Source: Pycnopodia helianthoides (lineage: Eukaryota; Echinodermata; Asteroidea; Forcipulatida; Asteriidae). From it: a DNA stretch of 64,000 nt. Below, one piece after another: positions 37,495 through 49,539 of the stretch. The notes beneath the pieces were generated by a model that was not told where the DNA came from, did not search any database, and worked only from the letters and a program-made list of their open reading frames with translations. Location: assembly GCA_032158295.1 (NCBI GenBank), contig CM063260.1, forward strand, positions 12,674,452 to 12,738,451, in the 5' to 3' direction. The stretch's first letter is position 1; each line of letters begins with the position of its first letter. The position numbers were made by a program, and so were the translations under genes.

Positions 37495-38710
37495 CCCAGA
37501 ACTTAGTCAAACTGACGCAGAATCCGAGTTCAAATCTCTCTTTTTTTAAAACCACTTTCTGTGTCAGCTTGATCCAGAAATTGTTCAGCCCTCTTGGACA
37601 TGGAATCCGGGTCAATGCTGACCCGGGACTTTTTATAGTGCATAGAAGAAACCGTAGCTATTTTAGTAAAAGCAATAACCTGGTCTGCTGTACACTTCCC
37701 CACATATATATATATACAAACAAAAAATATACAAAAAGTACGCATGTTTGTTAATCATTTTGTGCTCACATCGATTTGCCAAATTGCACGTCAAGCGTCT
37801 GTGGTTTCAGGAACAACTTTCAATTTAAAGTGGCGTAGAACAAGACTTTTCTTTGGGGGAGGGGGTGGCGAAAAGATTGAGGCTATTAATTGTATCATAT
37901 CAGTCATTTTGTATATTTTGTCGATCTCATATTGGGAGGTAAGAGTGAAGGGTTCTGAGCATTCCCACCACCCCTGCACCCACCATCACGGTTGCGCAAC
38001 TGTCAATGTGTTTTTCAAACGAGAGTGATTCCCTCGGACAGTTTAGAAATGTGTACAGTTTAAATTAATGGCTGACATGTTTTTTTAGGAGAAAGGGGTC
38101 TTTAATGTCAAAGATTTTCCCTAGGTTGCGGGCATTACGTGGGCTTACTGCCTCATCCACTCATTAAACGATACCGTCTGAATTGCTGTTATTTCCCCCC
38201 GAAGTGCGAACCCGATCTTGGATGGTTTTTTTTCTATGGTGGGGTGATTTTACAAGAGCACAAAACATATTAAAACATGCAATTTTTGTGCGCCATTATT
38301 TCAAGCAATGCCAAAGGTCAATTTTAAAAGGTCATTAGACGATTTGAATGAATTAACTATTCCAAAAGTCAATGCTATATGTACCTCCCTTGTAGCTTAC
38401 TTCATCATGATTGATATTACGAAACAACAATTCATTTTGATTCGTCGGTCACATGAAGCTCACAGAAAAGCACTTAGTAGGCCTAAACACTGTTTCATAT
38501 ATAATAATGCCACAATGTGCTTTAAAGCGAAGGGCGAAACAGCACTTATGGTTATTAGTGTTTTCACAATGATTGAAATCATTTGTCCCCTGCCTTTTAG
38601 GCGGGCCGTGCTAGTCATTGTGTCTACTCTCTGCGCTCTTACTCTGACTTTGCATTCAGCAAAATTGTATTGACAACTTCATTAGCATATCGCTTTGCCT
38701 CCTCTTAATT
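37495..38710. other. 3' flank of GPCR 2; no gene recognised
   Basis: 37485-37640 holds GACCCAGAA / GGGTCAATGCTGACCCGGG repeat motifs like those at 30180-30360. A 121-residue frame at 38308-38673 has no recognisable domain and was not called. Confidence 0.45.
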
Positions 38711-39052
38711 ATGGGGCGCCGTTTGTCAATTAAATGGCATGGTTTTTAACAATTAGATGTAAACCATAGAAAGTGTTCTCCATTATTACTTTGATGGTTT
38801 ACATACAAGGAAAGTTACGTTTTTTTGCTTTTTGAGTGTGTGAACAATGAACATACAATGAACATTATTTATAAATCAAGGAAATTGAATCATCATTTAA
38901 AAAAAAAATGGTTTAAGAATCTAGGTTTATAAACCATAAAAATTGAGTTATCATAAAACATGGTTTATCAACCATGAAAATTGAAGCATCCTAAAACATA
39001 GTTTATAAACCATAAAATGTGGCAATTAATTAATTCACAAATGGCGCCCTAT
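38711..39052. mobile_element. Element with GGCGCC-containing inverted ends and TTTATAAACCATAA palindromes
   Basis: ATGGGGCGCCGTTTGTCAAT at the left is matched in inverted form by the right end near 39033-39052 (ATTCACAAATGGCGCCCTAT). The interior repeats GTTTATAAACCATAA and ACATGGTTTATCAACCATG. A second copy of the right part follows at about 39403-39583. Confidence 0.6.
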
Positions 39053-39058
39053 ACGTAA

Positions 39059-39397
39059 AGGTATTGTACACTTTTGGTAACAGCTCAAAATCAGTGTCCG
39101 CATTTTGTGTGATTCGATTAAACATATGCATGAACAAACTAACCTGTAAAAGTTTTAGCTCAATTGGTCATCGAGGTCACGAGAAAATAGTGAAAAGAGA
39201 TCTTATGTGTTTTCTGTTTTTTCAAATTATCGCGCGCGATAATTACTATTGTTTTACTCGTTTCTCAGAAACGATAGCATTTTAGGCAGAAATATTGTAA
39301 GGAACCCTTTCTACCATTACTTACTTTAAATCATGTAAGTTATGTGTGAATCTGTGAACATTGTGTTTTTCGATCTTACCAATAGTGTACAGGGCCT
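39059..39397. mobile_element. TTAA-type MITE, GTACACT family, copy 1 (inverted)
   Basis: Starts AGGTATTGTACACTTTTGGT and ends CCAATAGTGTACAGGGCCT. The right flank is TTAA (39398-39401) and the left is GTAA. Inverted relative to 47046-47393 and 63277-63599. Confidence 0.85.
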
Positions 39398-39590
39398 TTA
39401 AACAAAAATGGTTTAAGAATTATGGTTTATAAACCATAAAAATTGAGTTATCATAAAACATGGTTTATCAACCATGAAAATTGAAGCATCCTAAAACATA
39501 GTTTATAAACCATAACAATAATTTTGTAATTGGTAAAAACATGTCAAAATGTGCCAATTAAATTATTCACAAATGGCGCCCTATACTTAA

Positions 39591-39980
39591 AGGCACTGGA
39601 CACTATTGGTAATTACTCAAAATAATTGTTAGCATAAAAACTTACTTGGTAACGAGCAATGGAGAGCTGTTGATTGTATAAAACATTGTGAGAAACGGCT
39701 CCCTCTGAAGTAACGTATAGTTTTGGAGAAAGAAGTACATTCTCAGTAAAATATTTGAATTGATTTTGAGACCTCACGCGTGAGGTCTCGAAATCAAGCA
39801 ATCAAGCATCTGAAAGCACACAACTTCGTGTGACAAGGTTGTTTTTTCTTCCATTATTATCTCGCAACTTCGACGACCGATTGAGTTCAAATTTTCACAG
39901 GTTTCTTATTTTGTGCATATGTTGAGATACACCAAGTGAGAAGACTGGTCTTTGACAATTACCAAAGGTGTCCAGTGTCT
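39591..39980. mobile_element. TTAA-type MITE, AGGCACTGGACAC family
   Basis: 390 bp between TTAA at 39587-39590 and 39981-39984, with inverted ends AGGCACTGGACACTATTGGT / ACCAAAGGTGTCCAGTGTCT. It contains a central palindrome GAGACCTCACGCGTGAGGTCTC near 39768. Confidence 0.88.
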
Positions 39981-40065
39981 TTAATGGGGATCTGTCAATA
40001 CATTATAACAATTATTGGAGTTTTATGATAATAGTGCACGTATCCATCAATAAGGTGCTCAAATA

Positions 40066-40425
40066 ATAATAATAATAATAACTAGCTCTTATATAGCGCA
40101 TTATACAATAATGTTTCAATGCGCTTTACATTAGTGCCCTGGTCATTGGGCCAACAGCATTCCTTTAATCTTTCTCAGCTCCCTGGGGAGTATACAGCCC
40201 TGTGCTGCATGCCGTGGCGCACCAGAGGCTTTTTCATACACAATATCAACCTCTACCCTCGCAGGTACCCATTTTTACCCCTGGGTGGAGAGGAGCAATT
40301 ATAGTAAAGCATCTTGCTCATGGACACAAGTGTCATGACCGGGATTCGAACCCACACCCCGATGACTCGACCACCAGAACTTGAATCCGATGCTCATAAA
40401 CCGCTCGGCCATGACACACTACAAA
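40066..40425 (-). mobile_element. tRNA-derived SINE with (ATT)n tail
   Basis: On the minus strand the head (about 40418-40335) has an A box TGGCCGAGCGGTT and a B box GGGTTCGAATCCC, typical of a Leu/Ser-type tRNA ancestor. The body follows and ends in an ATT repeat (plus strand AATAATAAT at about 40066-40080) next to a GCGCTATATAAGAGC motif. A head fragment lies at 8984-9075. Confidence 0.8.
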
Positions 40426-42545
40426 GGGTTGAACGATGGGAGACACATTTTAAGACAGGTTTTGAAGTTTTGATGAACTATGAGACCGATTAGATAGGAC
40501 CTTATAAGGGTTTACAAGGTAGTACATGTGCCATGCACATTGTGACACAAAAATTGTTCCCGTTATCAGTTCAACGGGAGAGCTTTATAAGCGCAATGTT
40601 TCTCAAAGTGCTGGTTGTTGATTTTGTCTTGTGTTGTTGTTGTTGTTTGTTGGGGTGTTTGTTTGTTTGTTTTTTAATTATTTTTTGGGGTGGGGTTAAC
40701 GAAATGGTAAAGGTTTGGGATACAATATTGAATCTGATTTACAATGTATCAAAAGTCTACACTTGTTAAACTAAACATCAAAAGTGGTGGAGAGTGTTTG
40801 TACCTAGTTTGCTACAAAACAAAGAAGATAATGCTAAATGGAGCCAACTGCGCGCGCAATAAAACCTATTCACCTGATACTCAGTTTCAGCGAATCTGTG
40901 TGCGTTTGGGGGAGGGTGGCTAGTAAGAAGAACTTTTATATTTTTTTTCTCATGTCGATGTGGTCTAATAATTGCAAATAAATTATCGCTATTGTCATCA
41001 GCTATAAAATGATCAATGATTAAAGTAAAATGTATCTGATTTTGAGAATAGAATGTCTTTATACGTGTGTAAAAAAAACTCTGCCGGACATTGTGCTGGT
41101 AGTGTTAAACAACTGGAAACTGACGCTCTACCAGGGGGGTGCCCGGGGGCAAGAGATGGTGCAAGTGTTCTGAGAGGGATCCCCGCCCCTGCCCTTTCCT
41201 GGTTACCACTATCGATTCTTCCCTACCTAACGAACACCATCTAGGCCTACACTGTGAAAAAGCATGGTTTAGAAAGGGTTCCCCCACAGACGAATTGCAA
41301 GCTGCAACCATCCCCACCCAAACCCCCACCAAAAACTCCTTTAAAATCGATGTTTTTGTGTTTGAGAAACGAGGACAAAATGACAATCCCCGAACTTCCT
41401 CCTCCTCCTCCGGTGTTGGATGGTACTTGCCCTTCTTTATTGATTAATTATAACAATAGTACAATTTTGTGCGCCTTATCAAAAAAATATTCCTAATGCC
41501 CAACAAGAGAGGGCGCTGTTCAGTCGTGCTGATGCTGCGTCTCTTGTCACCGTATGGAGGGAAGCCAACAAATTTAGGAGTTGAAACTGTCAAACAATTC
41601 AGCATGATAAAGACTTCAAACGTTGTGATGATGAATTGTGAAGTGCTTTGACGATAAACGAAACAAGAGGTGCTTTTTTCATTTCGTTTATAAGTCTGTA
41701 GTGTAACTGTTAGTGTACTGTCCCATTCTGACTTTTGTTGTATTTTTCACGAAACTGGTACAGTGTGTGAGCATGTTGTAAATGTAACTACTTTTCAATT
41801 CAATTCGATTGTGTTATTGTGTACTCGTTTGCGGTAACACACGTAGGAGGTATTATGTGTAATAACATATCTACTTTGCTATGTAGATTGTTCTTGAAAA
41901 CTTCAGTAGTCTCCGAATTCCGAAATCTACTCTGGCTCTGCGGCAGTAGTAGAACTAGTGTAGTGAATAGCATTTATAATACTACCCATGGCATTGCTTG
42001 GCATTAGCAACTAGATTAGTCGAACAACAGCAGTTAAGTAGACTACTGGACTTGCAATCAGTCACAAGATAGTGGGTTCAAATCCAGCCGAGGCCCAAGC
42101 TTACTGCTGATTTTGCAATGACTAGAGTACACAGTGCACGATGAAGAGGATCTGGATTGATTTCTGAATTCATTAGGCACTTTACAAATGTCTTTATTAT
42201 TTATTGTAATACTAGTATTCAAAATAGTGTTTTTGAGCCTACTTTATTGTACAAAATGAATGTAAACTTTTATGCACAATACAAATTAGCAATTTTTAGC
42301 TTATTCTTGAGTTGACTGGTCATTACAAACATTCTCATATTAATTATAATCATACATGTAGACATAGATGGGATTCAAATTACTTTTTTGCAATGTTTAT
42401 GTTGCCCTTTTTTATATCATTAACCAGTCTCAAAATGACTGTTAAGTTTACAATCATAACAAGTTCAAAACATGAGTAAATATTCAAATCAGAGTTTACA
42501 AATACATGTAAATTAAAGGCTTACAATGTTCATTTTCATTTTTAG
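40426..42545. other. Upstream of transposase-derived gene A; no gene recognised
   Basis: No coding exon was assigned. An untranslated first exon of gene A is expected here, but no donor could be chosen. 41254-41496 contains Pro-rich frames without domain support. Confidence 0.4.
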
Positions 42546-42551
42546 ATCAAG

Positions 42552-45500
42552 ATGGCAAGGAAAGTACAAAGTAATCGAAGTAAAACCACGTCAAGGCTTC
42601 ACGTCTGAGAACAAAGCAGAAACAACCGACCCAAAAGGGTAGAGTTGTCAAAACACGTGGTAAGACCAAGTCTAAAACAACATCAACTAATGTGGCAGCT
42701 GATGAAAGCAGAAGGCTTAGACGAGAGGCAGGTCAACAAATCAAATCAAGATATCTAAAGATGTCATTCGTAAGAAAGGGAGAGGTCAGAAACGTAAGAA
42801 GTACAAAAGCACGGATTATAAACGAGTCGGACTTGATCATCCCACGTCCTCCCCGGCCATTGCAAAAATGACAGAGAATGACCGCATCAAATGCGCAATG
42901 AATGACCTGGCCCACGGGAAGTTCAAATTTGTCTCTAAAGCAGCGGCATATTGGAGAGTTCACGCGGCAAAACTTTATCGGCGTCACAACGGGGAGGTAC
43001 CTCTGGAGGCCAAGCGTGGACCTCGCAAAGTTTTACTGGAGCAAGACGAGGAGGACCTTGTCAATTGGGTGGTAACAATGGGGAAAAGAGGCTTCCCAGT
43101 TGCCCCTGGGATGGTGTGTGATGCCGTAAAGACATTCTTTAAGAAAGATGGTAATCCATTCACAAATGATAGACCATCACATACGTGGTATCATAAGTTT
43201 GTTCGACGCCATCCCAAACTTTTGAAAGGACTAAAAATGTCCAAGATGACATCGATTTGTCGAGCAGAGATGACAAATGTCGTGCTTGATGAGTGGTTCA
43301 ATGAGCTGCAGTGTTTCTTAGCCGATTTGGGAGTCGCCGATAAACCCGAACAAATCTGGAGTTATGGAGAAACTGGCTTTGAGATGAACAAGAGGACAGA
43401 GAGAATCGTCATGAACGTCTCTAAGCCAAAGGGGAAAGCGTCAGATGATGAGCATCATCGGAGAGAAATCAAAATTTGCATCTGTGCAAATGCAGGAGGC
43501 GACCTCCTGCCGCCCTTCATCATTTGCAAAGGTCTTAAAAACATTCACAAGGAGTTTGATTTCCTGAGTGGTGCTCCAAAAGGTGCTGAGGAGTTACTCC
43601 TAGACAGATCCCAAGATAATCGAGACACGTTCGGTTACTGGATCAACAACTTTTTCGTTCACAAGTTGGGAGAGAAACTTCCGGTGGTATTGCTTGTTGA
43701 TTTAAACGAGAGTGACATCACTTATGGGGCCTATGCCATCGCCATCGAAAACAACATCCACTTCTTCAGGGTTCCACCTAAGGCTGCCGCTCTCGTTCAA
43801 CCGGTCAATATAGGGGAAGATGGACCTTTCAAATCAAACTGGCTGATCAAATGGGTGAAGAGCAACAGACATGTGTCTGTGAACATCAGGAATGTTGGAA
43901 GTGTGGTCGGGGACGCTTGGCAGGAGGCAGAGCAGCCGGAAGTCATCCGAGGCTGTTTCTTACAGTCGGGTGTGTACCCCTTAGATCGTGAGATGGTTGA
44001 TGACGAACACCTCCCATCCGGGACTCTGAAATTCCTGTCCATTGTCGACCAGTCCCATGTTGACTTTGACATTGACCAAGCGTCTGGCGAAGACTCTGAA
44101 GTGGACGTTTCAGAGAGTGATCAACCAATCGCTGCATTGCTCCTCTTCCAGAAACTCGACGACACGTTGGATAAACCAAAACGAGAGCTGTATCGCACAT
44201 GCATTGAGAACAATCTCGACATCACAGAATCTCCCCTGTTCCCAGTCTGGAAGAAACTCTACCTCGAGGCCTTCAAGAATGACCCCAACGTTCCGCTGAC
44301 GTCTGTCGCAGAAGTCGTCGTGACAACCACAGACCAGGACAAGTCGACCACTCAGGACTCTGAGGAACCCAGCCTGGAGGCTGCTGTTAGTGACGATAAG
44401 ACCATCTGTCCTGTCTGCAATGAGAAGTTTGGTGCAGATGATGAAGAGTGGATTGGGTGTGATGGGGAATGCCAGCAGTGGTTTCACGTCAATTGTCTTC
44501 CCCCGGAGCTGGTCACGCCTGTCTTGCTAGAGGACAAGGAAATGTTCTGCCCACAGTGTACTGTAAGTTTGATAAACACAACTTGCAAACAAAGGTGTTC
44601 AATCAGCCCACCCTAAAAATGGTGGTGTGCATTTTGAAAATCTTTCATGCATCACATTGTTTGGGAGTTTTGATGATATAATTTTTTTTTTTTACCCATA
44701 CGTTGATTTGTGTAAAGCACTGTATACTCGGTTCTTTCTCGAATCCTGTGAAAAAAAATCCACAGGCAAGGACAAAAAATCCACAGACCAGGACAAGTCA
44801 ACAACTCAAGACTCGGGTATATTACTCGGGTGGATTTGAACCCAGGACCTTGCCATTCTATCTAGAGCAGATGTCTGACCACACTAGACCACCAAGGTTG
44901 CCCGTTAGCCAGAAGCAGTTCAAATCCTATATTTTACAGCAGTTATCGCAACATTTTAGTAGATGCGTCAGGATGAGATAAGTTTCATTGATGTAGGCCT
45001 ATATCATGCATTCATTTTGTATTCATCATGAAAAAACATTTTAACAAACTTTTCCTTCTCAATAAAACAACTTGACATCAAAAATATATGAAAGTTTACA
45101 AAACGATGAACGATTTTGCACAGAGAAAAATTATTTTAAACAACAAAGAAAATTGTCAAAATTAAAAGTTTACTAATGTCAGTCATGTGATCAGTCCTTC
45201 TGATTTGAGGCGTGGGATCGCACCTGCGGGCCATCGCATGCCTGAAAGCTTTCCCACGAGTGCGAATAATCACACGCCTGATCCCTCTGTAATGCACGCC
45301 TTGGCAGACATTTCCGGCGTAATCATATCATACTACAGCACATGTTTATTACAAAACTTCGCGAAAGTTTTCTCTTTCCTTTTTGTGCATTGCACTTTTG
45401 TCAATCCATTGCATTGTAACCCTTGAGTATTAAGATAATTAATTGTCATGTGAGATTTTGATAGAGTGTCAAGTATACAACTGAGTACTTGTAAGCGGTG

Positions 45501-46068
45501 CAGGTTATGGAAGTTATTGGCTACAAAGTGGAGCATGATGACAGCCGGAAGGACATGGTTATCCCAGCAAATACCACAAATTTTGCTCAGCAAAATCACA
45601 CGCCTGGAAAAATCCAGGTGTGCTTTTTTCCACACTGCTGTGATTTTCAAATCAGAAGGACTGTGTGATTACTCCGGATTTTTATCAAAATCTCCTTTCA
45701 AGAGCCTTTTGAATGTTCTTGAAAGAAGTAAAGCATTCACCAAAAAGGAGAAATAAATACTCCATAACTTGCAGTTTTGTATGTCTGGTGATGCACAGAG
45801 TCTGCAAATCTCCTGACCTGTAAACATTAGGGAGGGTTCAGGTCTAGAAATGGGGGAAACCCAGACCTGAGATCCATAGTCAAGAATTTTGTTTTTATCA
45901 TCCCTGTGACATTTACTGCATAGCACCAAAAGTACCTGCAGTCTTCCCACCTAGTTGGACCGTAATTTATGTTTAATATTTTCTCGTCTCATTTAATTAT
46001 CTATTTCCCCCTTTCCTTTTTCTTTTTAGAAATCAAGAAACTCTTCAGAGGACTCTGTTCAGCATTAA
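42552..46068 (+). CDS. Transposase-derived gene A: HTH_psq + CENPB-HTH + degraded DDE + PHD finger
   Basis: Likely nuclear DNA- and chromatin-binding protein derived from a pogo/Tigger-type transposase. Exon 42546-44562 (ATG at 42552, AAGATGG context) and terminal exon 46030-46068 (KSRNSSEDSVQH, stop). Order: basic N-terminus; HTH_psq (FKFVSKAAAYWRVHAAKLYR); CENP-B-type HTH (about 43020-43220, ending FVRRHPKL); DDE region (43360-43990); a helical segment; PHD finger at about 44404-44562 with Cys4-His-Cys3 spacing (CPVC, GCDGEC, WFHVNC, CPQC). The first catalytic Asp is Gly (SYGETGF, 43366), the second is kept (LLVDLNES, 43699), and the third is Asn (VQPVNIGEDG, 43807), so strand transfer is not expected. 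Two single-base frame losses near 42597-42601 and 42735-42745 interrupt the basic N-terminus. Corrected length is about 683 residues. Paralog at 55363. Function is inferred only. Confidence 0.85.
44702..44910 (-). mobile_element. tRNA-derived SINE in gene A last intron
   Basis: On the minus strand a tRNA-like head (GGTGGTCTAGTGTGGTCAGA, B-box-like GGGTTCAAATCC) is followed by the body ending AGTATACAGTGCTTTAC. Same family as 7960-8150 and 59165-59330. A short duplicated AAATCCACAG(G/A)C(A/C)AGGAC segment lies inside. Confidence 0.65.
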
Positions 46069-46136
46069 CTGTTGTCCTCGCTGTAGCTGTATGGAGGAAC
46101 TGGAAGCGTTTGTGTAGGACGTTATTCCTGTTTTAA

Positions 46137-46511
46137 AGGGAAGGTATACCATTGGTAATCACTCTAAAAGTGTATGGCAATAAAAACTGACTTGGTTAGA
46201 AGTACAGCAACTTTCGATAGTATATAGCATTTTGAGAAATATTCCAATTCAAAATAGTGTGGATATGGAAAAAGATGTTAGTTTCTGTCCCCCAAAATTT
46301 GATTCTGAGAAACGTTTCTGTCAGAACTGTTTCTCAGATTGTGTATTCCTATTAGGGATTGTTCTTCATGCGTGGATTTTTGGCGATATCTCAAAAAACG
46401 CTACCACTTTTTGAAACCAAACTTTCACAAGTTAGTTTTATTATATATATCTACATGTATACAAGTTTAAAACAATCGAACGGTTCCAAAAACCAAAGGT
46501 ATACTTTGCCT
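46137..46511. mobile_element. TTAA-type MITE (AGGGAAGGTATACC), chain member 1
   Basis: Left flank TTAA (46133-46136), right flank CTAA (46512-46515). Inverted ends AGGGAAGGTATACCATTGG / CCAAAGGTATACTTTGCCT. It begins 68 bp after the gene A stop and contains an AATAAA (about 46178) that could serve as the gene's polyadenylation signal. Confidence 0.78.
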
Positions 46512-46669
46512 CTAAAACCCTCAAGCGAGGACCACGACCCAATTTCATAGAGCTGCTTAGGCACAAAAAGCAGGTAAGCACAAAACAATTCTGCCAGAAT
46601 AAGGTTACCAGCCAAAATACCTATCCATATGTATTGTATTTGACTGGTTTCCTACCAATAAGCATTTAA

Positions 46670-47041
46670 AGGCAACGTATACCTTTGGTTTTCGAAACTG
46701 TTCAAATGTTTCAGTCCTATATAAATGTAAACATATACAATAAAACTAAGCTGTGACAATTTCATTTCAAAAGGTGGTGGCAAATAAAAAAAAATTGCCA
46801 AATATCTAGAGCTGTTATGTCCACCCAGGAAGAATAATCTGTAATTGGAATACACAATCTGAGAAACGTTTCATGCAGAAACTTTTCTCAGATTGCAATG
46901 GTTTTGAATCCCTCTCTCAAGACCACATTCCTTAGAAGGGAATCGTTTCTCAACATGTTATACGTTATCAACAGCTGCAGTGCTTCTCAAGTTTTAATGG
47001 CCTTTAATTTTTGGAGTAAATACAAAAGTTATACCCTTCCT
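46670..47041. mobile_element. TTAA-type MITE (AGGCAACGTATACC), chain member 2
   Basis: TTAA at 46666-46669 and 47042-47045. Starts AGGCAACGTATACCTTTGG and ends TTATACCCTTCCT. The right TTAA is also the left TTAA of the next element. Confidence 0.8.
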
Positions 47042-47045
47042 TTAA

Positions 47046-47393
47046 AGGCCCTGTACACTATTGGTAAGATCGAAAAACAAAATCTTCACAGATTCACACA
47101 TAACTTACATGATTGAAAGTAAGTAATGGTGGAAAGGGTTCCTTAAAATATTTCTGCCTAAAATGCCAGCGTTTCTGAGAAATAAGTAAACTAATAGTTT
47201 TTATCACGGTTGATAAAAACTTGATGTTTGAAAAACAGAAAACACATAAGGTATCTTTTCACTATTTTCTCGTGACCTCGATGACCAATTGAGCTCAAAA
47301 TTTTAAAGGTTTGTTTGTTCATGTACTGTATATGTTGAATCACACAAAATGTGGACACTGATTTTGAGCTGTTACCAAAAGTGTACTATACCT
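47046..47393. mobile_element. TTAA-type MITE, GTACACT family, chain member 3
   Basis: AGGCCCTGTACACTATTGGT to ACCAAAAGTGTACTATACCT, between TTAA at 47042-47045 and 47394-47397. Same family as 63277-63599 and, inverted, 39059-39397. Confidence 0.88.
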
Positions 47394-47518
47394 TTAAGTG
47401 AATGTGAATTTTGTGACAGGGAAAGTGCATCATTGGTTTTGGGGAAGAATGAAGTCATTTGAATCCTCTAGTCTCCAATAAACTCACCATACAATCAGCT
47501 GGTGAAAAATAGCATTAA

Positions 47519-47740
47519 CCCTCCTACAGTCAGTGACTCTTGTCGACATTTTCCAGTGAGTTGACCAACCATTTGAAACCATTCGACTGCCAAGGTTGTG
47601 TACGGTGGCACAACTGTGCACAGAACTAACTGTGTACTGTGTACATGCATTCCCTCATGGTGTCATATTGCAGGCTGGCATAGTTTATCTATCATTCAAA
47701 ACCACAGTGAATGGTATTGAATGGTCAGACAGCAAGAGGG
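47519..47740. mobile_element. TTAA-type MITE, CCCTC...GAGGG family, chain member 4
   Basis: TTAA at 47515-47518 and 47741-47744. Nearly identical to 10486-10706 over its full length. Confidence 0.9.
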
Positions 47741-47744
47741 TTAA

Positions 47745-48222
47745 ACAGGGGCTCCAAGGTCACATTAAGTTTTGTGATGCACTCATTTTTTTCAACAGAT
47801 AGAGTCCTCATGAAAGTGGAGGGGAAATTACAAGTCTCTAAATCTCAGGGTAACACGGTGTATACACATTTCATTTCATTTGGTACTCTTACAGAGCAAA
47901 ATTTTAAACATGACGTCATCGGACATCAAAAGCAAATGGGTCTGGGCATTCAAAATTTGCGCCAGTCTAAAGGTCAAATTCACTGCCATTTTGATTGAAT
48001 ATCATCAAAATTCGGGAATCAACTAAAAAGTCTCTGTACAAAAATGTACACACCATCCATCTGAAATGCGACTTCATCAAACTTTTTTGGATTAAGACAA
48101 AACTTGCACTTTATGGGTATAAAACACAGTAGCATTTTGATGGATGTAGTTCTGGGAAGGGAATTTTGATGACGGCAACAAAAGTTGGAACTATGAACCT
48201 CCTAGCCCTGTCAGGGTGCAAA
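47745..48222. mobile_element. Diverged TTAA-type element, chain member 5
   Basis: Starts ACAGGGGCTCCAAGG directly after the TTAA that ends member 4, and resembles the left part of 4135-4595 (shared ATAGAGTCCT and GAAAGTGGA regions). The right end is unclear; AGCCCTGTC near 48215 may be a decayed terminus. Confidence 0.45.
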
Positions 48223-48231
48223 CTTCAATCA

Positions 48232-48514
48232 GGGCCCAATTTCATAGTGCTGCTTAACTGTAAGCAAATTTTCGTGCTTATATAGCAGAAAAATTTGCTT
48301 AAGCGTAAGCGTATTTCACAGGTAAGCAAGAAAATTGGGCGGCCAGCCTGCGCGTTCACCATGAATTTGTATTGTTACGTCATTCATTTTCATACAGTAA
48401 GCACTGGACGGTTAGCATGCCTTTTCGTTCGCTTATAGTTAGCAGCGCTATGAAATGGAAACTTGCACAGTAAGCACAAAATTAGCCGTTAAGCAGCTCT
48501 ATGAAAGTGGGCCC
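48232..48514. mobile_element. TIR MITE with GGGCCCAATTTCAT ends, copy 2
   Basis: Left GGGCCCAATTTCATAGTGCT, right AGCTCTATGAAAGTGGGCCC in inverted orientation. The interior has several TAAGC/GCTTA motifs, as in 13195-13445. Confidence 0.82.
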
Positions 48515-49539
48515 TGCTGTACATATTTATGATTTTTGTAATGATGTAAATTAACCTCTTTAAATAAAAGTTCCACAAAATATAAAATAAAACATTGTAT
48601 GGTCTCCTTTTTCGCATGATGTGTTGTAAAGTTTAGCCAGTGCCTAATTGACACGATTATGGGTTTAATCACAAGTAGATCCAGTTATAAAATTACCAAT
48701 TAGTGTTGGGGTGAAGGGGTGTTCTTGAAAAGAAAGAAGTTTTGTATGGACTGACTATGATTTTTAAGCCGGGGGTAATTTTACAAATTAAGAGTTCAAC
48801 TGGTGGGAATGGTTTGGGGATTCACATTACATGCAAATGGTTCTGTAAAGTAATAGCCTAAGGTAAGGTGGGGGAAATTATATATACATATGTATTTTTA
48901 GTTCCACCCACCCCAAAAGTACCAGGTAAATAAATAAACAAAATAATCATAATAATAATACATAATTTTTTTTTTTAAATATTAGCCTGTAAGTGATAAA
49001 ATTCGACTAAACGCGAAAAAGGAGAATTTTAATTCTAATATATGCGATGTGAATGAGCAACAACCTTTCGGAGATACATGAACCTCCCCTCGCCTCCCCC
49101 AATGTTCCCATACTATAACACACTGTTTTTTCTTGAATAGAACTCCCCCTTCCACAAAACAAATCCTCAAAAGAATTGCTTAGATTCCAAGCACACAATG
49201 AAGACACAATAGGTGTGGGGGGGGGGGGTACCCTCTGCCCCATACCGAGCACCAATTGCCAGTGTCTATTCTGTGATACGAAATGGGACTGTTATAAAAT
49301 TCACAAATACCAGTCATACATGGGGGGGGGGTAATCTAGTTGAAAGTGCTCAATGACTCTCATCGCATGACAGACATACTGAAGCTGTTACATAAATACA
49401 TTTAAATCCAGTAGTTGTGGTACACGTATCCATGGTGAAAGTATAAGCACACAAACAACAATGAAACATATAAACGGAAACATCAATTCAATTCACCATG
49501 TTGTGGTAGGATGCAAGCCTCCAGCAGCACCACACGGCA
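48515..49539. other. Intergenic between MITEs and satellite; no gene recognised
   Basis: AT-rich with poly-G tracts at about 49217 and 49323. No coding or structured feature was identified. Confidence 0.45.

Noticed and set aside
38308..38673. 121-codon plus-strand open frame
   Set aside because: No recognisable domain, no splice context and AT-rich composition; a frame of this length is expected by chance in this much sequence.
41139..41496. Overlapping Pro-rich open frames upstream of gene A
   Set aside because: They overlap in different frames, lack a donor that would join gene A in phase, and show no domain; a role as the first exon could not be supported.
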